The notes beneath the pieces were generated by a model. It did no database searches, had not been told where the DNA came from, and saw only the letters and a program-made list of their open reading frames with translations. Shown here in pieces: positions 44,931 through 53,279 of a stretch of 64,000 bases of DNA. A program made the position numbers and the translations under genes. The stretch's first letter is position 1; every line of letters starts with the position of its first letter. The DNA comes from Vibrio albus (GTDB lineage Bacteria > Pseudomonadota > Gammaproteobacteria > Enterobacterales > Vibrionaceae), in contig NZ_QFWT01000009.1 in assembly GCF_003144035.1 (NCBI RefSeq), positions 1 to 64,000 of the forward strand, written 5' to 3'.

Positions 44931-46202
44931 CTACACTGTCAAGCTCACGTCGTAAAACTCTAGCAACGCTTTTTCTGCATGTTCATTCCACACATAATTA
45001 TGTCCTTTCAGTATTGCATCGAGCTCTGCAAAAAAAGGCTCATCTTCCGCAAGAGACATAAAATCATCAATAGCAGTCAGCGGAAGATCAATATGTGGAT
45101 AGATCAGTTTCTTTCCGCCAGGAATCTCTAGCTGACTCAGAATGGTGTCCGGAGCCGCCTGAAGACCACCAACGTGCGTAATCATAAATGAAGGGTTTAT
45201 TCGCCGTTCAGATGACAACTCTAGTGATTCGAGCATATCTCCTGTCGAGCCACCGGATGTACCGACAATATGGGTTGCTTCATAATGCACATTGTAGAAG
45301 TTGAATGGTACTTTAAATTGCTTATCCGTGGGTCCTGCAAAGAAGTTAAGGCATCCGTCATTACCAAGAAGGTCATCTGCCTGCTCAAGTACCTGTGAGA
45401 CGGCAGCATAGACCATAACGTCATCATATCCTTTCCCATCATTTAGCGACTTTAGAAACTCCACTGGGTCTGCATGCTTTGCTGTATTTACATAATGAAG
45501 TTCGACACCGTTTTCCTTTGCGGCAGAGACCGGGATCAGGCTTTCTGCTCGCGCTAAACGCTCTTCATCTATGTCGGTTACCACGATCAGTTTTGGTTTT
45601 ACAGGTCCGTTGACAGCATAGTCAATGGCTCCAATTCCCATCGGTCCGGCACATGCCAGTAGAGCAAGAGAGCCGTCTTCTTTGATGCCCATTTGGTGTT
45701 CATAAACATAGGGCGTTGTGTGGTAACTGGCATGGTATGCGCCAATGATACAACTCATCGGCTCTGCCAGTGACGCATCAGCAAAGTAGTGACCCTTGTA
45801 TGGCAGAACACAACCCAGTTCGATGGCTATTTTAGGTATGATGGAATACGTGGCATTACCACCAAAAGTCTCATAGCTATAGCCTGCAGAGTAGCCTGAT
45901 GGTAGCCCCATTGCAGGTTGCAGTACGAAGTAGTCACCGGCTTTAAACTGATCTTTCAGATTATCACCCACTTCCACAATAATCCCTGCATACTCGTGTC
46001 CGGTGATAACTGGTACCTCATCAATATTTTCCGGCACTCGCTTGTGGTTACTGCCTAGTAGTGCAGCCTTATATGTCGACAAACAGATACTGTTTGAAAT
46101 GTTTTTAACCAATAGCTCATCACTTGTAATCTCAGGAAAATCAAATGTTCTAAGCTGAACATCTTTTTCTCCACAAATGACTGCCGCTGTAGTCTGAACC
46201 AT
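44931..46202 (-). CDS. yggP: Zinc-binding alcohol dehydrogenase family protein, YggP-like
   Basis: The 423-residue medium-chain dehydrogenase has GHEYAGIIVEVGDNL (catalytic zinc region), PAMGLPSGYSAGYSYETFGG, and a cofactor fold ACAGPMGIGAIDY. It would oxidise a sugar-alcohol phosphate delivered by the adjacent mannitol-type PTS to a keto-sugar phosphate. YggP of E. coli has the same neighbours and an unproven substrate. GAGGAG lies 7 nt before the ATG. The structural-zinc cysteine cluster of classical alcohol dehydrogenases is not visible. Confidence 0.85.
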   Translation of the reverse strand: MVQTTAAVICGEKDVQLRTFDFPEITSDELLVKNISNSICLSTYKAALLGSNHKRVPENIDEVPVITGHEYAGIIVEVGDNLKDQFKAGDYFVLQPAMGLPSGYSAGYSYETFGGNATYSIIPKIAIELGCVLPYKGHYFADASLAEPMSCIIGAYHASYHTTPYVYEHQMGIKEDGSLALLACAGPMGIGAIDYAVNGPVKPKLIVVTDIDEERLARAESLIPVSAAKENGVELHYVNTAKHADPVEFLKSLNDGKGYDDVMVYAAVSQVLEQADDLLGNDGCLNFFAGPTDKQFKVPFNFYNVHYEATHIVGTSGGSTGDMLESLELSSERRINPSFMITHVGGLQAAPDTILSQLEIPGGKKLIYPHIDLPLTAIDDFMSLAEDEPFFAELDAILKGHNYVWNEHAEKALLEFYDVSLTV

Positions 46203-46248
46203 GTTATTTCTCCTCTATGGGGCGAGTTCTCGCCCCATACTTCCTCAT

Positions 46249-47670
46249 TTATGCCTGCTGTCCGATTGATGTGAAAAGGTCATCAAGTGCGGGGTCACTG
46301 ATAAAGTTCTTTATTGTGACAACCGGTAGCCCTGTTGCCTTAACCGCTCTGTTTTTCAGGCTTTCATGCGTTACAACAACATCCGCCTCTGCAGGTACTT
46401 TTTCTATGGCGTAATTTTTCACCTCTACATCATAACCAGCCTGAGTCAGTTTTCGCTTAAAGGTTGAAGCCCCCATGGCACTGGATCCCATTCCGGCATC
46501 ACATGCAAATGCAACAAACTTAATATTTCTGATCTCATTGCCTGATACTGAAGCGTCAGCCTTTGCGTTCGTAGTAGTAGTAGTAATTGCGCCTTCCGCT
46601 TTCATATCTTTCATATTGGTAACGGACTGCTCGAAATCACCTTCTTTATTTTTGCTCTTGGAGACTTTCAAAATGGCACTTGCGACTATAAATGAAGCGA
46701 TTGTCGCTGTAGTTACACCTGCAATCGTCGCCAGGAAACCGCCCTTAGGAGTCAGCGCAAGGTACGCAAAGATAGAACCTGGACTAGGGCCAGCCACTAA
46801 CCCGGCATCAAGCATATTGAACGTCATGATGCCTGTCGCGCCACCAGCTATCATGGCTAAAATCATGGATGGCTTCATCAGCACATACGGGAAATAAAGC
46901 TCGTGAATACCGCCTAAGAAGTGAATGATGATTGCACTTGGCGCTGAGCGTTTACTTAGGCCCTGACCGAACTTCGCGTAGGCAAGCAACATACCCAAAC
47001 CAGGCCCCGGATTAGACGCTACCATGAAGAAAATTGACTTGCCTGTTTCTGACGCAGCCTGAAGTCCTAGCGGGTAGTAAATACCCTGGTCGATAGCATT
47101 ATTCAGGAAAAGCACTTTTGCCGGTTCATTAATAATCGAAAGAAGAGGTAAGAAACCTGTGGCAACCAGGGCTTCAATACCTGATTTTACAAACAGGTTT
47201 GCCGCCGTTACGGATGGGCCCACAACTTCATACGCAAACAAGCACATGACCATACCCATAATCCCGAGAGAGAAGTTATTTACAACCATCTCAAACCCGG
47301 ACGGGATTTTGTGCTGAATGCGCTTATCTACCTGAACAACTACCCAGGCACTGAGCGGTCCCATTAACATCGCACCGACAAACATAGGTATTTCGGCACC
47401 AACGATAACCCCCATCGTACCGATAGCACCCGCCACAGCACCACGCTTTTCACCAACAATATGACCGCCGGTATAACCAATCAAAAGTGGTAACAGATAA
47501 GTAATCATCGGCCCGACGATACTGCCAAACGCCTCATTTGGCATCCAGCCGGTTGGAATGAATAGAGCGGTAATAAAGCCCCACGCAATAAATGCGCCGA
47601 TATTCGGTAAGACCATGGCGGTTAAATGCCCGCCAAAGGCCTGTACATTGGCTCTCATGTTATTTGTCAC
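46249..47670 (-). CDS. cmtA: PTS mannitol-type EIICB component, CmtA-like
   Basis: The 473-residue protein starts at a GTG with GAGGAAAA upstream. Residues 1-330 form the EIIC channel (FGGHLTAMVLPNIGAFIAWG, NNAIDQGIYYPLG, IHFLGGIHELYFPYVLMKP). After a linker of Thr/Lys/Asp-rich sequence, the EIIB domain carries the phospho-Cys loop FACDAGMGSSAMG. There is no EIIA domain; that is encoded separately 12 nt upstream. It imports and phosphorylates a hexitol-like or pentitol-like sugar alcohol; the exact one is unknown. The split EIIA/EIICB layout matches E. coli cmtBA. Confidence 0.9.
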   Translation of the reverse strand: MTNNMRANVQAFGGHLTAMVLPNIGAFIAWGFITALFIPTGWMPNEAFGSIVGPMITYLLPLLIGYTGGHIVGEKRGAVAGAIGTMGVIVGAEIPMFVGAMLMGPLSAWVVVQVDKRIQHKIPSGFEMVVNNFSLGIMGMVMCLFAYEVVGPSVTAANLFVKSGIEALVATGFLPLLSIINEPAKVLFLNNAIDQGIYYPLGLQAASETGKSIFFMVASNPGPGLGMLLAYAKFGQGLSKRSAPSAIIIHFLGGIHELYFPYVLMKPSMILAMIAGGATGIMTFNMLDAGLVAGPSPGSIFAYLALTPKGGFLATIAGVTTATIASFIVASAILKVSKSKNKEGDFEQSVTNMKDMKAEGAITTTTTNAKADASVSGNEIRNIKFVAFACDAGMGSSAMGASTFKRKLTQAGYDVEVKNYAIEKVPAEADVVVTHESLKNRAVKATGLPVVTIKNFISDPALDDLFTSIGQQA

Positions 47671-47682
47671 GTTATTTTCCTC

Positions 47683-48126
47683 TTAACAGGTTTTTATAAT
47701 GTTCAGTACTTCTTCTTTTGAAGTTGCTGAGGTAAGGCTTTCAATATTGGTTTCATCTACAAGCACCTCACTAAGTGACTGGATAACTTGTATATGTGTA
47801 TCAGAATCCTTTGCAGCTAGCGTTAATAGCACGTTGACGGGTCCAAGCTCTGAACCAAAATCAACAGCTTCACTAAATACATGTATACCTAAACCAGTCT
47901 TCAACACCCCGGTTTCCGGTCTGGCATGTGGCATTGCTATGCCAGGGCATAATACATAGTAAGGCCCATTTTCAATGGTCGACTGGATGATAGCGTCAGA
48001 GTAATCAGCGGTAACATAACCTTTCTCTTCAAGGTATCGGGTCGTTGTCTTTACGGCGTCTTGCCACCTTGTGTTACAATCAGTAACGACGTCGATTAGG
48101 TCATGGTCAACTAGGTCATATAGCAT
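47683..48126 (-). CDS. cmtB: PTS mannitol-type EIIA component, CmtB-like
   Basis: The start at 48126 gives 147 residues, the length of E. coli CmtB; a longer frame to 48240 lacks family similarity at its front. The phospho-His lies in CPGIAMPHARPETGVLKTG, and DFGSELGPVNVLLTLAAKDS is the usual following block. It relays phosphate from HPr to the EIIB domain of the downstream gene. It is first in the operon running to the transketolase remnant. The ribosome-binding site is modest. Confidence 0.88.
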   Translation of the reverse strand: MLYDLVDHDLIDVVTDCNTRWQDAVKTTTRYLEEKGYVTADYSDAIIQSTIENGPYYVLCPGIAMPHARPETGVLKTGLGIHVFSEAVDFGSELGPVNVLLTLAAKDSDTHIQVIQSLSEVLVDETNIESLTSATSKEEVLNIIKTC

Positions 48127-48688
48127 AGTGATATCTCGTGGTATTGATTTGTTGAAGCTATTATCGATAAGAACCTTAAAGGCGAGCAATTCACCCAAAA
48201 ACGTGATAGACCTCAAAGAAAACATCAAGTCAACAATCAATTAACAACTCAATTCTCAAAATCCACATGAAAATTTCTTAATTATTTTGTTTTAATTACA
48301 ATTCAATAGGAAATATTAGAGCTCAGTCAAAAATAACAAATCTATTTTTAATTTATTAAATTTGATATAGATCCGCTTATTGAGGTTGACGCAATAAAAT
48401 ATGTGATTTCCAGCTCGAATTGTCTTTTTGAAGCGGTAAGAAACCTGAGGATATGTAGTGATGTATGTCACCATTTCGTCTTTACAACAACATCCAGGTA
48501 ACCTAATTACAACATTGGCCATTTTTTGCATTAAATGGCGTTGTAGCGGAGTTAGTTCTTGAGTGCTTTATTATTATCGAGAACATTAGGGCGTGTTTCA
48601 TAAAACAGAGCTGGATTAACTTCCCGTCGGTTATTCTTCTTTACTATTTTTTAACTTAAAAACACCCTTCTCCTGATAAGAAAGCCGC

Positions 48689-48704
48689 ATGTTACCGGTG
48701 ATTT
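48689..48704. promoter_or_regulatory. LacI/GntR-type operator 1
   Basis: ATGTTACCGGTGATTT is close to the palindrome ATGTTACCGGTAACAT recognised by GntR-type LacI-family repressors. Its centre lies about 125 bp from the second copy, a spacing near 12 helical turns that would allow looping. Confidence 0.45.
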
Positions 48705-48814
48705 ATCAAATCAGAGAATGGCTTCCTGTCTATGCATTGATGGTAAAAATGCTCGTGAGTTACGCTCTGTAACAAACCGTAACAGATGGCAAAAAGGCAT
48801 TTACACCTCCACAC

Positions 48815-48829
48815 TGGAACCGGTAACAT
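48815..48829. promoter_or_regulatory. LacI/GntR-type operator 2
   Basis: TGGAACCGGTAACAT matches the right half of the same palindrome exactly and the left half partly. It lies about 380 bp upstream of the EIICB start. Confidence 0.45.
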
Positions 48830-49206
48830 AATTTTCATTGAATGCCTTTGGTTGTGAAATATACCGTTTTAATATGGGCCACTTAATTTTCGATGAAAAA
48901 TTGAGCCATCGTATAAATCATCGGAAAAACATATCGTTAGTAAATGCATCAATATTCACTGCAAATGATAAGTGTGATCTGAGTAATATTTTCTTACAAA
49001 GTTTTCGGCTTTTGTAGAAAATTATGTGATGTGACGATATATTTCGAGCCAAAGACTACTAATAAGAAAATTATTCCGAGAGCTGACTCACATAAACAGC
49101 CGTTCATAACATGAAACATCATTAACCCTCAAAAATAAGGCATACACAGATATGCCACTATGTTCATTTTTCAATAAATACATTTCAACTTAATGAGGAG
49201 CACAAA

Positions 49207-50817
49207 ATGAAGGGCTTTTTTAGTAAGCTTTCACAAGCGTTGATGCTGCCAATCGCCTTGCTGCCGGCTGCTGGTATTATGCTTGGTATCGGTGGTAGTT
49301 TCACCAACGAAACAATGATCAACGCATATCAAATTGATATGCTGCAAAACGGCACGTGGCTAAACAGTTTTCTACAAATTATGACGGCTGCGGGCGGTAT
49401 TGTTTTCGCTAACCTTCCGGTTATGTTTGCACTGGCTATTGCAGTCGGTTTTGCAAAATCAGAAAAAGGTGCAGCAGCAATTGCAGCACTGATCTCATTC
49501 CTGGTTATGAACGTTGCTATTGCTAAGACTCTGGTTGTAGGTGGCCTGGTCGAAGGTGGTGCAGTGGTTCTGTTCGGTGACACATACAACGGCCTGTTGA
49601 CCAGCACTCTGGGTATCAACGGTACACTGAGTATGGGTGTATTCGGCGGTATCATCGCTGGTGCGTTCACTGTTATTCTGCATAACAAATACCATGACGT
49701 AAAACTACCAGATTACCTGGGTTTCTTCGGCGGCGCTCGTTTCGTGCCAATCGTATGTGCATTCTCTGCACTGTTCTACGGTATCGCACTGACTTTCATC
49801 TGGCCATTCATCGGTGCCGTATTCGGCTGGGTTGGTGGTGCACTGGGTGAAATGACAGCGTCTGGCCACGGCTACATCGCATCTTTCATCTTCGGTATCA
49901 TTGAACGTTCACTGATCCCAATCGGTCTTCACCACGTATTCTACCTGCCTCTATGGCAAACAGACATCGGTGGTATCGCTAATATTGCTGGCGAAGCAGT
50001 GAAAGGTACTCAGAACATCTTCTTCGCATCACTGGCTAGCGGCGACTTCTCGCAGTTCACTTCAACTAACTTCATGACCGGTAAATTCTCATTCATGATG
50101 TTTGGTCTGCCTGCTGCGGCTTACGCTATGTACACACTGGCTGACGAAGAGAACAAGAGCGCTGCAGGTGGTCTGCTATTCTCTATCGCACTGACTGCAT
50201 TCCTGACAGGTATCACTGAACCAATTGAGTTTACATTCCTGTTCCTGGCTCCTGCTCTTTACTACGCAATCCACGTACCACTGGCTGGTATCTGCTTTAT
50301 GCTGATGGATATGCTGAACGTTAAAGTAGGTATGACCTTCAGTGGCGGCTTCATCGACTTCGCTCTGTTCGGTGCTCTGCCTGGTATGACTGGTGTTCAG
50401 AACAACTGGTACTTCATCCCTGCAGTAGGTGTGGTTTACGCATTCGTTTACTTCTTCGCTTTCCGCTGGTTTATCATTAAGTTCGACGTGAAAACTCCGG
50501 GTCGTAAAGGCAGCGCAGTTGCAGTCGTATCAAAACAAGACTACCGCAATGCAAAAGCAGGCGCTGGCGACACAGCAATGGCTGACGCAATGATCGAAGC
50601 ACTTGGCGGCAAAGAAAACGTTGTTGATGTAGATGCATGTATTACTCGTCTGCGTATCACTGTTAAAGATGGTTCTCTGGTTAAAGAAAACGATCACTGG
50701 ACAACTAACCTGGGCGCGAAAGGTCTGGTTAAAGTTGGTGACACTGGTATCCAGGCTATCTACGGTGCACAAGCTGCAACTTACAAAGCACAAATTAACG
50801 CTCGTCTGGGTCAATAA
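49207..50817 (+). CDS. PTS glucose/maltose-type EIICB component (MalX/PtsG-like)
   Basis: The 536-residue protein has an EIIC domain starting KLSQALMLPIALLPAAGIML and including HHVFYLPLW and GITEPIEFTFLF. The C-terminal EIIB domain has ALGGKENVVDVDACITRL with phospho-Cys478. It transports and phosphorylates glucose-type sugars, drawing phosphate from a separate EIIA-Glc. GAGGAG precedes the start. Codon use is clearly more biased than in neighbours (GGT, GCA, CTG, GTT prevalent), which suggests high expression. Its stop overlaps the RDD gene start (TAATG). MalX versus PtsG identity is not settled. Confidence 0.9.
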   Translation: MKGFFSKLSQALMLPIALLPAAGIMLGIGGSFTNETMINAYQIDMLQNGTWLNSFLQIMTAAGGIVFANLPVMFALAIAVGFAKSEKGAAAIAALISFLVMNVAIAKTLVVGGLVEGGAVVLFGDTYNGLLTSTLGINGTLSMGVFGGIIAGAFTVILHNKYHDVKLPDYLGFFGGARFVPIVCAFSALFYGIALTFIWPFIGAVFGWVGGALGEMTASGHGYIASFIFGIIERSLIPIGLHHVFYLPLWQTDIGGIANIAGEAVKGTQNIFFASLASGDFSQFTSTNFMTGKFSFMMFGLPAAAYAMYTLADEENKSAAGGLLFSIALTAFLTGITEPIEFTFLFLAPALYYAIHVPLAGICFMLMDMLNVKVGMTFSGGFIDFALFGALPGMTGVQNNWYFIPAVGVVYAFVYFFAFRWFIIKFDVKTPGRKGSAVAVVSKQDYRNAKAGAGDTAMADAMIEALGGKENVVDVDACITRLRITVKDGSLVKENDHWTTNLGAKGLVKVGDTGIQAIYGAQAATYKAQINARLGQ

Positions 50818-51284
50818 TGCTTTTAGGTTTCAAGTATCGGCGAATAGGTTCATTCCTTATTGATTTAGCCATCGTCAGAATGTTCGCCCAACTTGGCATA
50901 CAGGTGTACTTCGGTATTGTCACTTATCTGGGTAAAGGGGCCGGTGTGTCCCTTTCCTTAAGCGACAACATCACCCTGCCTGTATTGCTGTTGTTATCAG
51001 TGATGGTTCTGCTGCTCTTTATTGGTGTATACGTTGGCTATCACTGGCTGTGTTACAGGTTGCTGGGAAATTCTCTGTCGAGATATTTCCTGCACATTAA
51101 AGTAGTTTCAGGCAATGATAAGCCTCTGACACAAAGCCGGTATTTGAAAAGGGAATTTGAGAAGGTATTGCTGTGTGTTGCCACGGTAGGCATGTATATG
51201 TTTTACAGCGGCGCTCAATTTGTGGCTTTTGGTTACCAGCCTTACCATGATAAGCGCAATCACACGAAAGTTGTAGATGCCTGA
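50817..51284 (+). CDS. RDD-family membrane protein
   Basis: The 155-residue protein begins KYRRIGSFLIDLAIVRM, containing the R..D pair that names the RDD family, and has three to four hydrophobic segments (residues about 15-35, 55-80 and 115-135). RDD proteins are small membrane proteins of mostly unknown function; some act in ion or compatible-solute transport. The ATG overlaps the EIICB stop by 1 nt, so its translation depends on the PTS gene. Pairing with a PTS permease suggests an accessory role in that transporter (inference). A strong terminator follows. Confidence 0.8.
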   Translation: MLLGFKYRRIGSFLIDLAIVRMFAQLGIQVYFGIVTYLGKGAGVSLSLSDNITLPVLLLLSVMVLLLFIGVYVGYHWLCYRLLGNSLSRYFLHIKVVSGNDKPLTQSRYLKREFEKVLLCVATVGMYMFYSGAQFVAFGYQPYHDKRNHTKVVDA

Positions 51285-51323
51285 CAGGCGAGAGTATCGC
51301 TTTTATCCCCCTTTATTTAAAAT

Positions 51324-51350
51324 GCACACTATCTGATAGTGTGCTTTTTT
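51324..51350. terminator. Bidirectional intrinsic terminator
   Basis: GCACACTATC and GATAGTGTGC form a perfect 10-bp stem followed by TTTTTT on the plus strand and by ATTTTAAAT on the minus strand. It separates the PTS-RDD pair from the convergent ferredoxin operon. Confidence 0.92.
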
Positions 51351-51382
51351 GTTTTCTGTAAGCGGAAATCAGTAAAGCCATT

Positions 51383-51550
51383 CTACTCCTCAACAATCGC
51401 CTGCTTCGGACATTCATCGACACAGGCACCACACTCAGCACAATGCTCCGCACTTATTTTATAGGGCTTATCCTCGATGATGGCACCGTCAACCGGACAG
51501 CACTCCTTGCACTGACCGCAGCTATCACACTCCATGGTTATTTTAAACAT
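51383..51550 (-). CDS. Small 2[4Fe-4S] ferredoxin
   Basis: This 55-residue protein starts at 51550 with GAGGAT 7 nt upstream. Two ferredoxin motifs are visible: CDSCGQCKECCP at residues 8-19 and CAECGACVDECPK at residues 37-49, each with the CxxCxxCxxxCP spacing. It should carry two [4Fe-4S] clusters and deliver low-potential electrons in the cytoplasm. It is the last gene of an operon with a DUF1858/solute-binding-fold protein, a HypB-like GTPase and an ABC-type ATPase, 26 nt after the ATPase stop. That context suggests a redox step in whatever the operon does. Confidence 0.88.
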   Translation of the reverse strand: MFKITMECDSCGQCKECCPVDGAIIEDKPYKISAEHCAECGACVDECPKQAIVEE

Positions 51551-51576
51551 GTTACATCCTCTATAACTGAACGTGT

Positions 51577-52596
51577 CTAAGTAGCAAATTGCTGCAAATC
51601 AAACACGATACGCTCTCCCCCGCGAACCTGATCACGAAGGTGAGCCAGTTTGGCATCCAGAACTGACAACTGCTTAAGACCGGCACGCTCTTCCTCACTA
51701 GTGGGAATAACGGCAGCAATACCCCCATTTTGGATAACCAGACGACGATCACCAGACAGTGCCAGTAGCGGATCATGGGTAGCAATAAGCACCATTTTTT
51801 CCTTTTTGACCAGCAGTTCCAGAGCCCGTAACCGATCCACCCCTGCATTTTCAATCTCATCAATAAGCACGATGGGTGATGCGCTGAGGCACGCCACATC
51901 GGCTATCATCAGGGCTCGGGACTGGCCTCCAGACAATGCTGTAACTGGTGTTTCCATAGAAAATGGTTCTCCAGCCAGCTCTACTGCCAGGGTAAACACC
52001 TGCTCCACGCTTGCGGCCACATCGCTGACAAGACGACTCTCTGCATGCATGGAAACAAATTCCCGAACCGTCAGATCCATAACAAAATTCATGTTCTGGG
52101 AAAGTTGGGCGACGAGTTGCTGATCACCAGACATACGCTTTTCTTCGTCCGGAACCTGTCCGTCCAGCAGAATCTGGCGGCGTGACGGTGTATCTTTCTG
52201 AGCCAGACTTTCGATGTCCGCCAGTAGTTGGCTCTTACCTGAGCCCGTCGGCCCTACGATGCAGATAACCTCTCCCGCCCGGATTTCTAAATCCTGATCC
52301 TCGGGCCGTCCTTGCTTATCAAACCCGGCTTTTACCGTCACACGTTGGATGCTGGTCTGGCTCTGTGCCTGAAAGAGCTGCATCTGTTCAATAAATTCCT
52401 GACATTGGTCTATCAGCGTCTCTATTGTCAGTTCAAACTGACTCAGATGCTCATCAGGCAATCCATTCAGGAATTCGGCAAGCGTCTCCTGACGTACGGA
52501 AATATCCAGAGCCAGTGCAGTAAAAAAATCCCGCAGATAAGGATACTCCGCCAGCAGTTGCGGCAGTGGTCGCTGTAATAGGTCATTCCGGTTCAT
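51577..52596 (-). CDS. ABC-type ATPase with DUF1858-like N-terminal domain, no permease partner
   Basis: Of the 339 residues, 1-60 (LPQLLAEYPYLRDFFTALAL, then FLNGLPDE) resemble the DUF1858-like head of the binding-protein-like gene in the same operon. The ATPase domain has Walker A GPTGSGKS at 115-122, signature LSGGQ at 221-225, Walker B IVLIDE at 242-247 and switch His274. No membrane protein is encoded nearby, so it is unlikely to energise ordinary transport. The architecture resembles soluble ABC ATPases that remodel complexes. It overlaps the GTPase gene by 4 nt. Function unknown. Confidence 0.8.
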   Translation of the reverse strand: MNRNDLLQRPLPQLLAEYPYLRDFFTALALDISVRQETLAEFLNGLPDEHLSQFELTIETLIDQCQEFIEQMQLFQAQSQTSIQRVTVKAGFDKQGRPEDQDLEIRAGEVICIVGPTGSGKSQLLADIESLAQKDTPSRRQILLDGQVPDEEKRMSGDQQLVAQLSQNMNFVMDLTVREFVSMHAESRLVSDVAASVEQVFTLAVELAGEPFSMETPVTALSGGQSRALMIADVACLSASPIVLIDEIENAGVDRLRALELLVKKEKMVLIATHDPLLALSGDRRLVIQNGGIAAVIPTSEEERAGLKQLSVLDAKLAHLRDQVRGGERIVFDLQQFAT

Positions 52597-53279
52597 GAAA
52601 AATCCATTGTCTTGATGTTACCAACCTGGCAGTCAGGGCCGATACGGGTTTCTCCCAGACAGTAGGAGCATAATGCAGCCGGCATGACGAATCTGAGCCG
52701 CATATCGTTGAGCGTATCCACCTCCTGAGCCGCAAGCAGATGACGCTGCAACAGCAGCCCCCCCTGCCCGGTTAAACCGTTCACTGGTAGTACGGCCGCC
52801 CGTGAGTTAACCTGCCGCACACGAAAAGCAAACACTTCGCGCTCTGCCTGCGACACGATGTCGCCTTTGGTAAGAACCGCGAGATCGGCATGCTTAAGCA
52901 TGGGCCCGATCTTTCGGGGAGTGTGTACCCCACTTAAATGATCCAACACACAAACCGCCAGAACGTTTTTAATATGAGGTGAACAACGGTTACACAACCC
53001 GGCACTTTCACTTACCAGCAGATCAAGGTCTTTTTCCCGCCCCCACTGTACGGCACCTTCAATATTGGTGATAAAGAAATGATCCGGACATAAACCACCA
53101 GCCAGACCCGTTTTGACCAGAATACCGGATTCACTGTAGCGAAGGTGGTCATCGCTGGTCAGACAGTCGAATTTGACCACACCGACTTTCAGGCCCTGAG
53201 CAATCAGAGGTTCAATAGCACGTAAGATCACCGATGTTTTACCACTGGATGGTGGCCCGGCAAAAGTGACTAACTTCAT
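52593..53279 (-). CDS. HypB/UreG-like GTPase, cysteine-rich
   Basis: The 228-residue protein has a P-loop GPPSSGKT at 8-15, a Walker-B-like DLLVSESAGLCNRC at 86-99, and TKGD at 137-140 as the guanine-specificity element. Cys39, Cys64, Cys96, Cys99, Cys204, Cys207 and Cys217 are more cysteines than usual; CNRC and CSYC with Cys217 look like metal or cluster ligands. G3E-type GTPases such as HypB, UreG and CobW insert metals into enzymes. It overlaps both neighbours by 4 nt, so all three proteins are probably made in fixed proportion. The client is unknown. Confidence 0.8.
   Translation of the reverse strand: MKLVTFAGPPSSGKTSVILRAIEPLIAQGLKVGVVKFDCLTSDDHLRYSESGILVKTGLAGGLCPDHFFITNIEGAVQWGREKDLDLLVSESAGLCNRCSPHIKNVLAVCVLDHLSGVHTPRKIGPMLKHADLAVLTKGDIVSQAEREVFAFRVRQVNSRAAVLPVNGLTGQGGLLLQRHLLAAQEVDTLNDMRLRFVMPAALCSYCLGETRIGPDCQVGNIKTMDFS

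Larger units (their letters stand above)
48127..49206. other. Long regulatory intergenic region between cmtB and the EIICB gene
   Basis: About 1.1 kb between divergent PTS loci with no convincing gene; a 71-codon minus-strand frame at 48316-48531 has no recognisable features. It holds two LacI/GntR-type sites (48689-48704 and 48815-48829). A hairpin GGCATA/TATGCC (49139-49156) lies in the leader of the EIICB gene. A TGTGATCTGAG half-site near 48973 could be half of a CRP site. The region is AT-rich and looks regulatory or decayed. Confidence 0.4.

Noticed and set aside
48316..48531. Minus-strand 71-codon frame
   Set aside because: AT-rich, no ribosome-binding site, no recognisable motif; treated as intergenic.
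48960..49060. CRP site upstream of the EIICB gene
   Set aside because: Only half-sites (TGTGA) are present; the second half does not match well enough to call.
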